A stretch of 64,000 nt of DNA, taken from NCBI RefSeq assembly GCF_002443255.2, contig NW_019211454.1, positions 2,824,352 to 2,888,351 on the forward strand, written 5' to 3'. The position numbers and the translations under genes were made by a program. Below, piece after piece: positions 47,417-61,347 of this stretch. The DNA is from Varroa destructor (taxonomy: Eukaryota > Arthropoda > Arachnida > Mesostigmata > Varroidae). Position 1 is the stretch's first letter. Every line of letters begins with the position of its first letter. Below the pieces are notes generated by a model that did not search any database, was not told the DNA's origin, and was given only the letters and a program-made list of their open reading frames with translations.

Positions 47417-50400
47417 AGGCATGTTGAAAATGCACGTGGTGTATCCCAGGCTCCAGACAGGAGCATACGGTCGTCATAGGTGAGGCGTGATCCAACCTCT
47501 ATGACCGCCTGGAAAGGGAGCACGTGAGAGAATAGCCTTGCTCTGGAAAGAAATCAAGTTTAAGTAGGTTTGGCCACAAAGTTACGGTAGTACTTGTAAT
47601 GGACGTCAGGAACATCCGCTACTATGAGATCTCGGAGATGGAACGATTAATATAGCCCATTATCTCAAGTTCTTTAAGAGATTCATGAACCGTTGGTATG
47701 ACAACCGAGAGCACGCGATCTGATTTTTTAATAATTCTTCTTAGACTAAGCAAAAGGCGTTGACTTTAATTTGTATAATTTTTCACTCTGAATTCAATCT
47801 AATTGCATCGGATACTTGTTTGATGGAAACAATTGAACGTACTTCATGCTATTAACAACCTTGCTCCGATAGATTATACGTATTATTCAGATATCAATCG
47901 AATAATCTTAAAATGATAGTAGATCGATTATTGTTTTAAACATAAAGAACTTCCTGCTCCCGGACCCATCTACGCTTGTCACGTCAAAAACTTAACTAAA
48001 TATGAACTAAATGCATTTTATGCATACAATGTACGATCGTTACAACACGCTTGCTTGCTATGATAAAACAGTCAACTTTACTATAAGTTTTTAAAAAAAT
48101 TAGTTTTTTTTTCGATTATTTACTGGGTGGGGTTTAAAAAATCTAGCCAATTTGAATTCGGATTGTGTTGGTCCCGCGAATTTCCTCATGGAACGATATC
48201 CTGTTTCGTCTAAAATTTACAGACACTTCGAAAAGCTCTACAGAAAAGTTCGTCTCTAATAATATAACAAACTTCTGAAAAATACATTTCTCTGTTGGAG
48301 ATTACATTGCTTTACATAAATTGTTTTACACATGTACAATAGTACTGAAGAGATCTATAGAGATTATAGGAAGGCCATAAGTTTGGGCGACAGTAGACCA
48401 TTCAAGATTTAGTAGAAAGGAAATTGGTCAATATAATTTTTCCCGCTGGTTAGGGTTCCACGATACATGTTCTCCCTAAATCTTCGAACGCATGGTTTTG
48501 CCGTTAGCAATTAAAATACATTATAGAAATGAAGAAAAAATACCTTAGCGTATATCGATTTTGCACGATGTGTAAGATATTCTTCCCTATCGAGCGTCAT
48601 CGTTTCTAACACGCAGGTCCGATAGAGTTTGTATAATACAAGTTGTTTTCTTTTAACAATAGTTAACGGTGAATATATAGGGCTTCTACTTTTTGATACA
48701 TCAAGTTATCTTATTCTGCGATCTATTTTCGAATCTTCGCATTTTGTCTTAGATATCTATATGAATAAAAAATTAAGTAATTTTCACAGAACACTAGTTT
48801 TGTCTATTTAACACCAGTAAGGGTCTTTCGACACTCGCCTATATATTTAAGTCTTAACTCTTTTGTCCATAGCTGTTCTATATATCTGTGTACGGTAACT
48901 ATTTGTGCGCACGTTATAGGCGCTATGTTCCTGCAGTGACTGGATCGCGGACTAATGATGACTGTTGCTCTTGCCGGCGATTCAGTCGGAGAACGTAAAG
49001 AACTATTTGATTTAGCAAAGTTTTCTAGATATAATGCCTACCAGCTGTAGCTGTTGAAAATATCTAACCTTGTTGGTCGGCGTGAGAATGAGCCTTCGAC
49101 GGGTCGCAGTACTAATAAATACAGTAAGTAGAGAAGACACGTTAACATTATTTTAGTGGCAACTCTCCAGGGGGGGTAACACAGTTAACGTATTAAGACA
49201 GTGCAAATATTAAGCTAGAGGGTAAATGCCAACTGCGACTAATACAGTCTGCTTTTACCGTTTTGAAACAATTATGCTCCTGTCCTAGGGGACGCGTTAC
49301 ACATAATTAGACACACAATGTCTATACGAAGGAGCGTAGCTGAGTAGAAATAGACAATGGCAGTAGTAGCGACAACAACGGGAGAAAATCTGTAGATGTA
49401 GCAAGCAGAAGAATTGGGCGGGTTAGTCTTTTCGCTTTTCAGCTTTCTGTAACTGGCGGCAATAACAATAATCGCTCTGCAGTAGAAATATTGTACCGAC
49501 AAGCAGGTATCGGACCAACGTCGCTGATCAGCTCACTTCTAAGCAGAACAGAATAAACTAGAAAACTTCTGTAGGAATTGGCTTCTGCGGCTGCCAGGAG
49601 GAAGCACGAAACGGTAACCTTCACTTGAATTGGGCTCCGGTTTAAACGAAGTGAAGACATGAATGGGCCGACCCAGGAGATTGGCTGCATCACTGGATTA
49701 ACAGTGGTGGAACGGCCCGGCGATTGTCACTCGCCGATCATGGTTGGCAACCTTCTGGGGTTGTAATCGAAAATGCCATTCAAATATAAATGGCAATGTA
49801 AATAAAAGGCGATTTATTAATTGTGCATATACGAGCGGAGTGTCAGTAAAAAAACAACCCACAAAGAGCGGGTCTTTCGTGCACACACGTCTGAGTATAA
49901 ATATACACATAAGCGCGACGACTCGACCTAACTCTAGATGGAGTCTTGACTTTCCGGCAAGCTGGAAAATAAAGACAATGATGGTAATCATTAATTAATA
50001 GCGTTAGAGAGAGTATGTTATTACAATGGTTATAGTCTTGGACATTTGCCGTCTTTTAACTATCGGGATCGACTCAGATTAACACGCTGAAGGGAGCAGA
50101 GTGGCCTTTGTTGCTTGTTTTCGGATCTCTTCCTATAGTTTATTTTTAAATTAGCTTTTTTTTTTCTTTTTGCTTTCTGTCGCTTTGTTTCGGTCAACAT
50201 TGTTTTTATTTGTTCGCTTTTATTATTTTAATAATATTTTTACCTGTTCTTTATTTTATGAAGTGTCGAGGTTTACATCTTCCAGAATATGAGACAAGCT
50301 CATTGGAGCCCAAACTCTACCTGAATTAGTTGACCTTTTATGGGTATGTCTAACCTTAGTTTTTTTTCGTGTTATATCTTGAGCCGGTGTTTAAACGTAT

Positions 50401-53400
50401 CATAAAAAAAAGTATTGAATGCAGACTCACGGCTTCATGGTACCAGTGGCAAAGTTTATATCGATACTTCATACATACGCATATAAATTGTGCACTGCAT
50501 AGAGCATATCAACGAGGGAAACATAACTTATACGATAAATACCTGAACCTCTACCGTCTGATCCAAACAAAAAAAGATAGCTGAGATCTTATTCATATGT
50601 TTATAAGTTAATTATTAAGTTCAGTAAGATATCAACCGTCGTGATACAGTGACTGACTTCGCAGATTTAACAGCATTCGAACAATACGCTGTAAGTAACT
50701 GTATTAAATTAGTTCATTTTTCAAGTCTTTAGTACTTTTTAAATACTGTTTTATTGACAAGTACTGTTAATAGGATGATAAAGTTTATCTTTGTTAAGTT
50801 TTTCTGTAAAAGTTCAAGAAAACTACAGGGCACGCTTTGGCGAGATAACAATTGTAGGATTTCTGTTGAAATGTTCTGCCCGTGAACAAACCTGTTATAC
50901 AGGAATAGTTACTTACTTGTTACGAAATTCTGCCTACCCCAAAGATAGTACTACACGATACAAATTCTGCTTTATTCTATAGACGACAGAAAACACACCG
51001 AACATCGATACAATTAACAAACACAAGCACACAATAGCAAACACGAAAAATTGAGAAAACAGAAGTAAGAACATCTCCGGTTGTGAAACGTCATAATTTA
51101 ACGTCTAAGCACAAGTTACCACCCGCCGTCACCATTAAGTCTCCAATTTAAAAGATTTCATTTGTCTCCTATATTTATCAATGAAAGGAAGCGCAATAGA
51201 TGACTCAACTGCACGAGTAAAGCCGCAAACAAATAAATGTAAGACAAAAAGTCAGTCGAGAACAACAACAATCGAGATAAAAAAAAAATTGAGAAGGAAC
51301 ACATATTTGCGTGGTGGGGGGGGAATATCTACCGGAATAGTTTGTTTATACGCAAGATACAGAAAGACAATGAACTGCAGAGGCGCAAAAATGCGCGAGG
51401 TTTTTGTTGCTGCACGTGGGAGGCTGGGCCACAGAATGGGGGCTGGTACCCTTCAATGAAACACCATACTGACTAATTCGAACTGTCTATATTGTCCGTA
51501 GTATTGTGTGCACTTAGGCAAATCTGAAAGGGAACCAAAAGCACTAGTAAAATTAATATTTTTGCCTGAAATTATCCTCATTTCAAATACTTGAGATGCC
51601 CGCTAAAGCTATAAACAACAAATATCCGGAGTTAGAAAATTAAATTTTCCTGATGCAGTAACCGGACAATGCGGGGGATCCTGATTAAGCATTTTTATGA
51701 GCAGAGCTGTTTTGAAAGTCCACCGTACCTTTTAAAAATGCTTTGTTTTTTTGCGGACAAAAAAAACTATCCATGATTTGCTGTGCCACAACTTTTTGAA
51801 GGGCGAACGAAATGTTTGTACCGTGGCCGCCAAGCAGCGGACTGAGTCAACCTTCTCAGCGTTTATAGAAGGAATTCAAGCCTGTGGTGTCTGGCGCCGA
51901 TCTGTTCGTTTACCCACATATTAGCCATCGATGTTCTATATGTTTCTGCGTTGTCAGAGGGCTGAACCTATACGAATTCACTAGGTCCTGTAGCACGATC
52001 GAGTTCTAATTAGAGTACCCAATTGGTGTTGCAAATCGGGCAAATTTCGATTGGCATGAACCGACTGTAAGGCCTCTCGTTCGACACCAGAGCAGAGTAA
52101 GTGATAACGGACAAGCAGGATTTCATTAAGTAAAGTGGATCCTATGATAAAAGGCGAAAAGACCTGACCTCGGCCGGGCGCTACGAGGGTCATAAGGGTC
52201 GGGCCGGGCAAACGAGTAAGTGTGTGCATATAAATATTCCCACAAACGACATAAAGCTACCGATCGTATAGTTGCAGCGCTGACGGTTGTTGTTATATTA
52301 ATTGTTTATTACCGGCTAGGCTTACGAGAGCGCGCCTTGTGTCTTCTTCTACTGTCTCACACTTGCATTTTCTTATTGATTTCAATTTGCTATTGTTGTC
52401 GCTGATAATAATAGTCCGTATTCCTATTGTTAGCGTCATTATAATTAACGCGTTCTGCTATCTCAACAGATCCTTTAAGTCTACACACTTGAAATCAACA
52501 ACGATTACCTATCACTACTGGATTCGTCTGCGTTCAGCTAGTCGTTTTATGTTCCTGCGGCACTTGTCTATGTCGAACTGAATGACTGTAGGCCACTTCA
52601 ACCTTTCCAGGCCATAAGGTAAAGTCTGATTGGCCTAAGCTTGTTTCTCGACTGACAGCTCTGCACAATAGCGATTTGCTGAATCATAATTATAAATACT
52701 TGAGCGGAAAACTTCCAACCCAAGTCGGCTGGACAGCAAGAAATAGGTAGGCTATGGTTATGTTTCAAAGTTTATTGTCCGACGACGAGCTTACACAAGA
52801 AACGTGTAACAAAATGTCCTATTCAGCGTGTTTGTTACCGAAGGATGAGTTTGAGTTCTTCCATTTCTCCCACAAGGCGACAGTGGCGGTGGTCGCCGTA
52901 CATTTGAGAGCCAGTTTATTTGTTTTCATTTGACCGTAGCTTCGTGCTAACAGAACACAAACATCAACAAATGTCAGTATCTGCTACGAACAAGCGATTA
53001 TTGTGAAGTTTAATTAAATGGTGCGTAGTACGTATAATTTTTCTGCGTAGCCAAAAAAATATTGTCATCACTCAATGCAAACATCGCATTTTTATATAAT
53101 GGTGACAACACCTTTGAGTGTAGCTTGGATTACAGACAACTTACTAATTATAAACAACTTAAGGATTGTTGTCAAGTTGTATGATGCTTCGTACAGCTAT
53201 AATCCAATAAAATTATAATAGCTGCTTTAATATGACCACTCTGGATTAACTGTAGACTATGTATATTTGTTTTTTTACCTACTTTTATCTTCGTTATTTA
53301 CTTCTTTACAGGAGAACTTCGACTGTGTTTCTCTCTCTCTAAACGTTAGGACGTCTATGTGAGAGGAGCGTATAATCCGGCAGTCCTGCAGTCGGTCACG

Positions 53401-54774
53401 TTAGGTTTACAGCTCAATTGTTGTGAATCTAATAAAAAAAAAAATGGCAAATTTCATTCGCTTCAACTGTCAATCGGCTGTGTTTTACGCAGCTTAAGCG
53501 GACGGCCGAAAAGGAGCTTACCACTATTGTGGACTTGGGAACAACAATGGATACATTTCGATTGACATACGTCCACGCTCATTGCCAGGATCAATAACCA
53601 ATTTTTGAGGAGCATTTTATATAGAGCATTCATAATAGTCCATAGTTAGGAAAACCTGACACAGAATGAAACAACCCTTACTATAGGAAATTGGTGTTTT
53701 TGTTGAAAATATGAAAAGCGATGCTTTATTTCTGAATTGAAACCCCCTTGTCTAAAACAGGTGTTTATGTGTAAGGGAAAAAATACCACCGATGCCAGAC
53801 AGATACTGCCATAGAGACACACATGTAGAGAATGCGTGCTAGCCATGAGGCTACGTCCTAGGATTTCCGAGAGCCAGGAAGACACTATATGCATTCGAAA
53901 ATCAGGGCAAAACCTTTTACCTAATGTGCTCGTTTTCCCCACTTTGTTTATATATGCCCAGTACAATAACTGTTACGCCTTGTTGCTTACGGTATCTATT
54001 CTCCATCGCAAAATGAAGCTTCCTTACCTGCGTCGAAGGAAAACCACCTCACATGTCCTCAAGTGTAATGGGCGCACGCGTTTCTAGCAACCTCATAGGG
54101 ATCAGGCCTGGCCTGGCCTTGGTATTGCCTTTAACCGCTGACAACCTAAAAATCTACGAACTTGCGAAGTAAAAATAAAATTGCTAGCTAGCGTAAGAAA
54201 GCAACAATCATTATACCTGTTTCGCGAGAGCTAGCTTTTTGCAGCATTACTTCCGAAGTGAGCCTATCTATTGCTTACGTATCGAATCCCATATTGTATG
54301 GTTTATGACGGCTGGAATTGTAATTTTTTTGATCTTTAAGACAGGAGGCGTCCGATAAACAACCACAAGCAATGCAGCTTTGTGATAAAGCTACGGTGAG
54401 CATATTAGCAGTTCGCTATACCTTCACATTAGAAGATAACTAATTAGAACCCCATGAAGACCGTAGATGTCGTATAGTGAAATAAAAAAAAGACGATTCC
54501 ACGAATTATCATAGATAGGCGTGCTAGAAATGACAGCAACGATACTGTAAAGAACAATGCCTCGAGCTGCTATATCAGATCGTATTCAATGCGTAGGTTT
54601 AAGAGGTTCATGTTTTTTACATGTACATTTTGTGCTTGGACAACGAATTGGGAATACTCATTTGCTCCAATAGAGATAATGCTCCACTTGGCCTCCTGTA
54701 GGTAGACCTAGTCGAGCACTTGCTTTAGTTTAAGACGCTTAATAAACTCCGGCAACTCTTAATAGCTTAAATGA
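47417..54774. other. Intergenic, no supported gene
   Basis: Mostly AT-rich. It includes poly(T) near 50155-50166, an eight-G run at 51316-51323 and a GC-richer patch at about 49320-49740. A strong acceptor-like TTTACTTCTTTACAG ends at 53311, followed in one phase by 16 sense codons and a stop. Nothing reaches the level of a gene call. Confidence 0.45.
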
Positions 54775-54955
54775 AGAGAAGTGGCACAGCGGGGCCGTTT
54801 AACACTTGGACAGTCCGGGTTCAATACCACGTATTGGCACTAACGAGCACAATTTAACAGCGGTCCGTTGCACATACCCAAGCAATAATCGAGTTATGCT
54901 TTGTGTAGCTTATACTGAATAAATTAACAGAAAAGATAGATGAATATATATAAAA
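54775..54955 (+). repeat. tRNA-like Pol III promoter, possible SINE relic
   Basis: An A-box-like TGGCACAGCGGG begins at 54782, and a B-box-like GGTTCAATACC lies at 54818-54828 (consensus GGTTCRANNCC), with tRNA-like spacing. The acceptor stem does not pair and the T stem has mismatches, so it is not a functional tRNA. About 70-125 bases downstream the sequence becomes A/T-rich (ends near 54955), compatible with a SINE tail. I know no matching family. Confidence 0.3.
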
Positions 54956-55245
54956 ACTACATTATGCTGGAGCCGAGCACTTATGATTTATTGTCCACAC
55001 ATATATAATACATTCGATATTCTTACTTTGTCATACAATGTTTGAACAGCTTATAACAGGAAAGATCATCGCATTTCTTCTATAGACACATTCTACACAC
55101 ACAGATATGGCCTTCCTTCGTAATCTTCCTCTCTATCTTAATGCTGTCCACATATATTCATATTTAGCGGAAAAAGGGGGCGACTAGCGGAAAAGTCTCA
55201 CGTCTCGTTTTCAAGCCAAAGGGCTCTGCTGGTCTCCATCGCGAT
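54956..55245. other. Intergenic AT-rich sequence
   Basis: Nothing recognisable; ends where base composition shifts towards GC at about 55180. Confidence 0.5.
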
Positions 55246-55566
55246 ATGAAGAGGTGTTTAGGGGAAGTCGAGGCAGTGTACCCAGATATTGATTGTCATG
55301 TCACCTCCAATATCATCAAGACCGAATCGATTGTCGCCCAGCGCTACGCTAGCCCAGCCCAGAGTGAAGCCAAAGTAAAGGGGCGATCCTCTTCCTCCGG
55401 CTTCACTCCTACTTGCTGTCTCAATCGGCTCCATTCGTTTTCCTTTTCGGCGAGATCGTGCGGCCTGCATTTTCGGACACCGTTTGCCCGCAACTCTCCG
55501 TTTACCCCCGCAGACGCTGTTTTCCACCTACTGCCCAATCGGCTTCTCCGTTTCGACCCCTCTTAG
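55246..55566 (+). CDS. 106-codon open frame, unknown
   Basis: Not recognised. In a GC-richer island, the first 43 codons are hydrophilic and protein-like (SNIIKTESIVAQRYASPAQSE) and end at a possible donor AAA|GTAAAG (intron from 55375, phase 0). The later codons are Ser/Phe/Cys/Arg-rich and less convincing. It may be one exon of a gene whose other parts I cannot place, or chance. Confidence 0.18.
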   Translation: MKRCLGEVEAVYPDIDCHVTSNIIKTESIVAQRYASPAQSEAKVKGRSSSSGFTPTCCLNRLHSFSFSARSCGLHFRTPFARNSPFTPADAVFHLLPNRLLRFDPS

Positions 55567-55578
55567 TGCTCTTTGCAG

Positions 55579-55772
55579 GGGGTGCACTGCCGGAGCAGCT
55601 CATAATTCTCGATGACGACCAACACCCGCCCATGATCTACGCAGACTCGTTGCGGATCGCTGCAGGCAGGGAACGCTCCAACAGCGGGACATCTGCGGGA
55701 TCTGATCTAAAAAAGCTGTGTGGATGTAGTAAAGGTGTAAAAGGCCATCTTTCTGCATGTTGCCTCCGATAG
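55579..55772 (+). CDS. Candidate terminal exon, unknown
   Basis: Not recognised. After an acceptor-like TAGTGCTCTTTGCAG (AG at 55577-55578), the frame beginning at 55581 reads a coding-like stretch with LPEQLIILDDDQHPP, MIYADSLRIAAGRERSNSG and SDLKKLCGC, then stops at 55770-55772. The phase (two leftover bases) does not match the phase-0 donor at 55374, so those two cannot be joined as they stand. Confidence 0.2.
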
Positions 55773-58700
55773 ACAGTCGATGAAATATCCGTGGTGGAGA
55801 TACTTAATAAATCGATGAAAGGCAGCGATTATGCGGAAAGGATTGCAAATATGCCCACAAATGCAGCTAAAAGAAATTTCTAAAGGTTCGTTGGATCCAG
55901 ATCGCGTTATTAAGAGTAGATCTAAAACCTGGTTCGTACTTATTCATTGAGCTTGAAGTTCGGGTTCGAAAGGCTTCGAAAGGGTGTTGTTTATATCTGA
56001 ATGACGTATGCATATTTCTATGGGTGATTACCTTTGAAAGATAAAACGCTGGGCAACAACTTTCCAGTCTCGGGTTTTCAATCGTATTTTGTAGGATAGT
56101 TATTTACACTTAAACTCCATTAATATACGGATAATCATAGCCATTTTTTTTACCCACATACCTCATTTGGAGGCACAGAAAGCCGTTTTGGGATCTACCC
56201 ATGCATTCAACTAATTAATTACTCAATTCAAGCTTTTCTACTCGACTTTTGTTGTTCTATGAAGAATATTATATGAAGAAAATTGCCGACATTCTATCAG
56301 AAATTCTTTTTTTTTTAATACGCCGTATTTACGGGTACGTGTATAGTTACTTAAGTGACGGGGGTGATATAACCAAATAATGTCTCTTAAAGAGCTTACC
56401 GGGAATGACCAACATTTAGGGGCAATCTGAACTCGTCCTCTGGTACAGCCTACAGTGTGAAGAGTTCGAGCGAATAACACAACTTCGCAGGAACAAATCT
56501 TCGTGGTCAGCTTAACCCGCATTTGCAGAACAGTCGGGGGGCGGTAAGACTTTCCCAATAGGGCGGACGTGTAGTACCAACTTGGCTGATTTTGTCGCTG
56601 TAGGTGTCAGCGGAGACGGCATTTGTTGATAGAGGGGAGGGAATGTCGACAATAAAAGGAAGGCGGATCTTTTCCGTTTCTTTCGAAAGTCAACTAGTCC
56701 TGGATCGTTCTGTCGACAATATCGGATGTTCTTCCTATGAGTTTGGCCTGCTTGATGTCTTCCGAACCATGTTTTTGTTTGATACTTCTGGCCCTTGGCA
56801 ACTTGCTAAGGTAAATACATACGGAAATGTTGCAGGTGAAAAAGCATGACAGTTGCTTTAAAACGTTACTAAAAGTGTCGATTTTATAGTGGTGTATTGT
56901 ACGTATAAACGTCGTTTACGTTCAACTGTGTGATTCTGGTCAGAAATTCACATCTTTTATTTGCGATATTTCTCTCCCTAAAGGCGTTCTTATGCGCCTT
57001 ACCGTACTGCTATTAGCTAGTTCAGCCGTCTTACGCCGGCTTTACGAGAGCTCAGTATTAAGTATAAGGCACACGGTCCCAATTCGATCTTTATCTTACC
57101 ACCCTCACTCACTGGATCGATCATGACCCACGCGGCAAACTAATACATCTTGTTGGGCACAGCCCTTCTTTCCTCAAGGGGGCGTTCACAGCGTTTTAGC
57201 GTATCATGATCGTTTAGAGAAATAACTGTAATATTAACTATTGGTTATTCCTTATGTAGCAAAAACAATTACAAATCCCCAACATTTCACAGCTTCGCTA
57301 GTCCATTACGAGCATCCACTCCCACAAGAGAAGTGAGATTGTAACAAATGTGGGAACAATATCTGATTTGCTGTGCACTGCTTTATGTCGACCCGGGTGC
57401 GCCTATGTATATAGGGTAGATTGTAAGCGGCCTGGCAATGGCCACGCTACAATTGATTAATTCGGAAAGAATTTCTATTTGATCGATTCTCAGATTGGTT
57501 TTTTTTAACTGGGTCTTTAGATAGCCTAATTTACGCTTATAACGTGGGGCAAAAGTCCTCTAACAGTTCGTGTGCCCTCATTTTGGCATTTACATACATA
57601 TATATTACTATAGATAGCATGTAGCTATACTATAACGGAAACGTTATTACTATTATCACAATTGTTAAGCTTAAACGCACTGTATAGCTCTAAAGCTGAC
57701 AAATCAAACACAAGAATAAAAGCCCCCATTAAAAATTCGTACGTGCATAAATCTATTCCTCGTCAACTAACTTCGGGAAGTCGCCGATAAATCCCGAACC
57801 GAATAAAACGCGGCCAAAAGGTAAATGAAATAGCTATATTGTCACGACGTTGTCGTTCTTATAATAATATGCATTAGTGTAACAACGACAGAGCACTGAA
57901 AAAAAGTCTACTCACAGAAAAATAGCGCCCACTTCGGTTCCCCACGTCGCTATCCTAAACAATGTCTTCCTTTTCTTTGATTCTTCCAGACAGCTACAAC
58001 ATCGACAGCAGCGCTGACGAAACCGTCATTATTAGAGGGATCATCATCACAAACAAAATCATCATCTTCGTTGATATGAAATTCGGAATTGAGGTGAAGA
58101 AAGGTGGAAAAGATAAGGCGGGAAAGTCGGCGAGGAGATAAATACGGCCAAACTGGAGAAATCGGTAGTTGTTGTAAGTACCAACGCTGCAACTAATCTT
58201 CCTGCTAAAACTTCTCGTGCCCTGTTACGGTTAGCAACGGCTTTCCTGATTTTCGGTCTGACCTGCTTGCCCGCGTCGCCACATTGTTGCCATCACAAAA
58301 ATAGAAACGGTCAGCAGCCGACGGCGTGACTGACAGGGACGCCCGTCTTGCTGCTGTTGATAGTCAAAATTGTAACCAGCCGGTCAACAGCTGCTATATA
58401 AATATTTTTATTTTACTGTATTACGTTATTTTTGGTGTTAGCTCATTTTTTTGAGAAATTCTCGTTCTGCCACCGGCGTCCACTGGCTGCGGTTTAACAG
58501 CGAGACTGCATCACCTCCCTACGACAAATGTGGCGCCGCCTATTCGATCATAGGAGTTACATAAATAAAGCATCAAGCTGAATATATGGAAACGAATATG
58601 GACCTAAGAGAAGATAGTTTTTCCATAAAACTAATGCTTAAAGTAGCTTAGTGCTTAAAGTATAAAGTGGTTTGTTTATTGGATTGTAAAGTCGGTTATG

Positions 58701-59414
58701 TTATTTTACGTTTCTTTGGTTGTTTGCCTGCGTTCGCTAAGAAGGACTGTAATTTGGCCAACTCCTTATAGCCTGTACCACTGCTTGCGTGTTAATAAGT
58801 AGACGTGACATTTCTTAGACAATGCAGTAGCATTTACATAGCGCTATAATGAGCTTACATTTGGCCTAATTGTGCGTGGTCCTTAACACATTATGCGTAT
58901 AAAAATTCTCGGTACTCATTCCTATATTTTCCTAATAGTCCAAGTACATACGTTCTTTAGTTTTGTTCTTTACTGGCCCAACCCCCAGAAATAGTTTTTG
59001 TTTAATTTGGAATTGGCGTGTATTCAATGATAGACCCTTACTTCAATGATAGACAACAGAACGTTACACAGTTATTCAGTGAGCGAAGCACTATCTCGGC
59101 AAGCCAGATATTCATAGTTCGGTTTCCGATGATATAAGGCTATTTTTTGGGTCATACTTAATATACTGTTTCAATAGTTTGACACTGTTATTGTTATTTT
59201 CGACGAACCTACTACTGACGCTCGTGGTAAATTACATTTCGTCCACCTGTTCTATGCGGCGACCACAGAATCTTGATTTGTTTTTTGGTTGTTTTTCCTT
59301 TGTGGTACTCACCTAGTGATTTGTGTTTATAATACGCAAGCCGTAGTCATCGTACCACTTAATCACCAAACGCTAGGGCGACAAATAGAGATAGCATAAG
59401 GAATGAACAAGGGA
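55773..59414. other. Intergenic, no supported gene
   Basis: A GC-richer patch at about 57950-58380 follows an acceptor-like CTTTTCTTTGATTCTTCCAG (ends 57989), with no supported exon after it. A duplicated TTCAATGATAGAC is found at about 59025 and 59042. Confidence 0.45.
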
Positions 59415-59425
59415 GGGGGGGGGGG
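59415..59425. repeat. Poly(G) run
   Basis: Eleven consecutive G in a purine-rich context. A length error in the assembly is possible. Confidence 0.85.
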
Positions 59426-60258
59426 AGAGTCTTGTCAAACGTTTTGGAAGAAAGGAAAGACAACGAAGCCACTAATATAGCGTACCTTTTTGTTTCTTCG
59501 TTTCCGTTGTAAAGGAAAAATCGATAAACAAAGCAGCATGACAACACCAACCAACTTCCTGTCGTTGCTATAATGTTTTGACAACTATATTTTCTATATC
59601 ACTGCCATACGTCACTCACGGCGGGGATTGCGACGTATTTCATTCACGTGCTTCATTACTGGAGGCTTCCGTAACCTAGGTACGGTACGGATATTCTGGG
59701 GCAATTTTTTTGCTTTGCTGTTTTGAGTTCTCTACCGCTAGAAAACCCATTAGCATGATATTGGGTTCAAACCCATATATAACGTTAATTCGTTTTTAAT
59801 TCTAAACGAATCGTACTTCATTAATAGTTACTTTGAATATTAAGAAACGTATTTGAAGAACCTTAATTGATATTCGTATCGGTGCCCTGGATCATACTTT
59901 CGAACGTGCTTTCTTAGTCTACTTATGGTTAATGAGTAGCATATAAATATAATAATAAGCAATATAATAAATATTTTTTTAAAAGAAAAAATATTTTGTT
60001 TATCATCTTATTTGTAAATACCTGCGTTTACTTGTGTCTTTCAATTTTGATCTTTGACTGTCTATTTGGTTTAGCTTTATGTATTATACACAAAGTGCGG
60101 CATTTAAATTGAGGCCCTGACGGGCCGTTAATCATAACGATCCGGGACCGGGAAAAGTTCACTCTTTCTTGAGCAAACAAGCCGGCATACTCGTTATGGG
60201 TCGTTTTTACAGTTTTAGCAAAAAAAAACATATCACCCTATCTTCTTGCATTGGATGA
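59426..60258. other. Intergenic, no supported gene
   Basis: AT-rich; a B-box-like GGTTCAAACCC at 59764 has no A-box partner. Nothing supported. Confidence 0.5.
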
Positions 60259-60294
60259 CCCCACCCCACCCCACCCCACCCCACCCCACCCACC
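60259..60294. repeat. (CCCCA)n minisatellite, about 7 units
   Basis: A plus-strand CCCCA pentanucleotide array, giving seven GGGG runs spaced by T on the minus strand. That pattern is able to fold as a G-quadruplex. The last unit is degenerate. Confidence 0.92.
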
Positions 60295-61313
60295 GGTGAA
60301 GAACTTTTTTTTACCAGAAATCGGCGCTATACGTTATGGCCAATTTCTACGCAGGTACTGGAAATCGGGAAAAAAAAACAGATTTCCGTAGGACAAGCCG
60401 GAAGATTCTTAACAGGCTTTAGATTTAAAGGACTCGAAAATTCATCAAAATGTTCTAAATAGCCGTTTGTCATTCACGTAACTTGTTGATACAGGAAATG
60501 AACGACGTTTTTGAGGAGAAAGGTATTAATGCCAAATGGGTCGTTTTGGTAAGTTGCTATCAGTTAGTGTTTTAAGACTTTTTGCGCCTTTTAAAATGTT
60601 CGGATTTTTTGGACGTTTGAGTTGTTATTATTCAAAAATTTAAGTTTTCCATTATAATTTTTAATATAACGCGTATTTGAGTCACGTTTCAACCACTCTA
60701 CACTAATCAATATCGCACTATTAAAAAGTTGCTTGTGGCTTAAAGAAAAGATACTTTGAAAATGATCTTAATTCGTGAATCAAGACTTCAATCGCGGTGA
60801 ATGCTAGTTATATTGAATAAGCATGATTTTCAAAAATGACCCCTTTGCCACATGCGGATCATTTAATTTAAATAATAAAATTCTTCATCTAGATGCGGTC
60901 TTATAAAAAAAAGTATAAGATAATCTTAATTTAGATATCCGTACATTGTTAATTTTCAGCCAATTAGCTGGGGTCATATGTTCCGTTTATCAACACTGCG
61001 ACCAGCGAGCTGCTCCGTACGATAGCGGCAAGCCGAATCGATGGGAAAATTTGGCCGATTTGTCCCAATTTTTCTACCCTTGGGAGCTAAACCTTTTTCT
61101 AAATCTGATTTGGTCTCCTTTTCGTAGGTCAAACGTTGTCCTTTCCCTCGTTGATAATGATATTTCTCTCACTTGATGGTGCCGCTCCATTCTTTCGACT
61201 CGGTCCGTTATCCACAGGAAATGATCGCTGTCATCGTGGAGGCCTTTCGCAGATCCGGGATCGAAATAACCTCGCTAGTTAAACCGGTGATACTACGCAT
61301 ACGTCCGCGTTGG
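60295..61313. other. Intergenic, no supported gene
   Basis: AT-rich sequence with A/T runs; the 76-codon frame at 60946 has no recognisable motif. Confidence 0.5.
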
Positions 61314-61347
61314 CAGCAGCAGCCGCCGCCGCCGCCGCCGCCGCCGC
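61314..61347. repeat. (CAG)3(CCG)8 triplet repeat
   Basis: A short CAG run passes into a perfect CCG/GCC run of about 8 to 9 units, CpG-rich and in a GC-rich local context. Confidence 0.9.

Noticed and set aside
57990..58140. Possible exon after the acceptor-like tract ending at 57989
   Set aside because: One phase gives about 50 codons before a stop but with low-complexity content and no donor or recognised similarity.
59760..59780. Perfect B-box-like GGTTCAAACCC suggesting a tRNA gene
   Set aside because: No A-box at the right distance upstream and no acceptor stem pairing.
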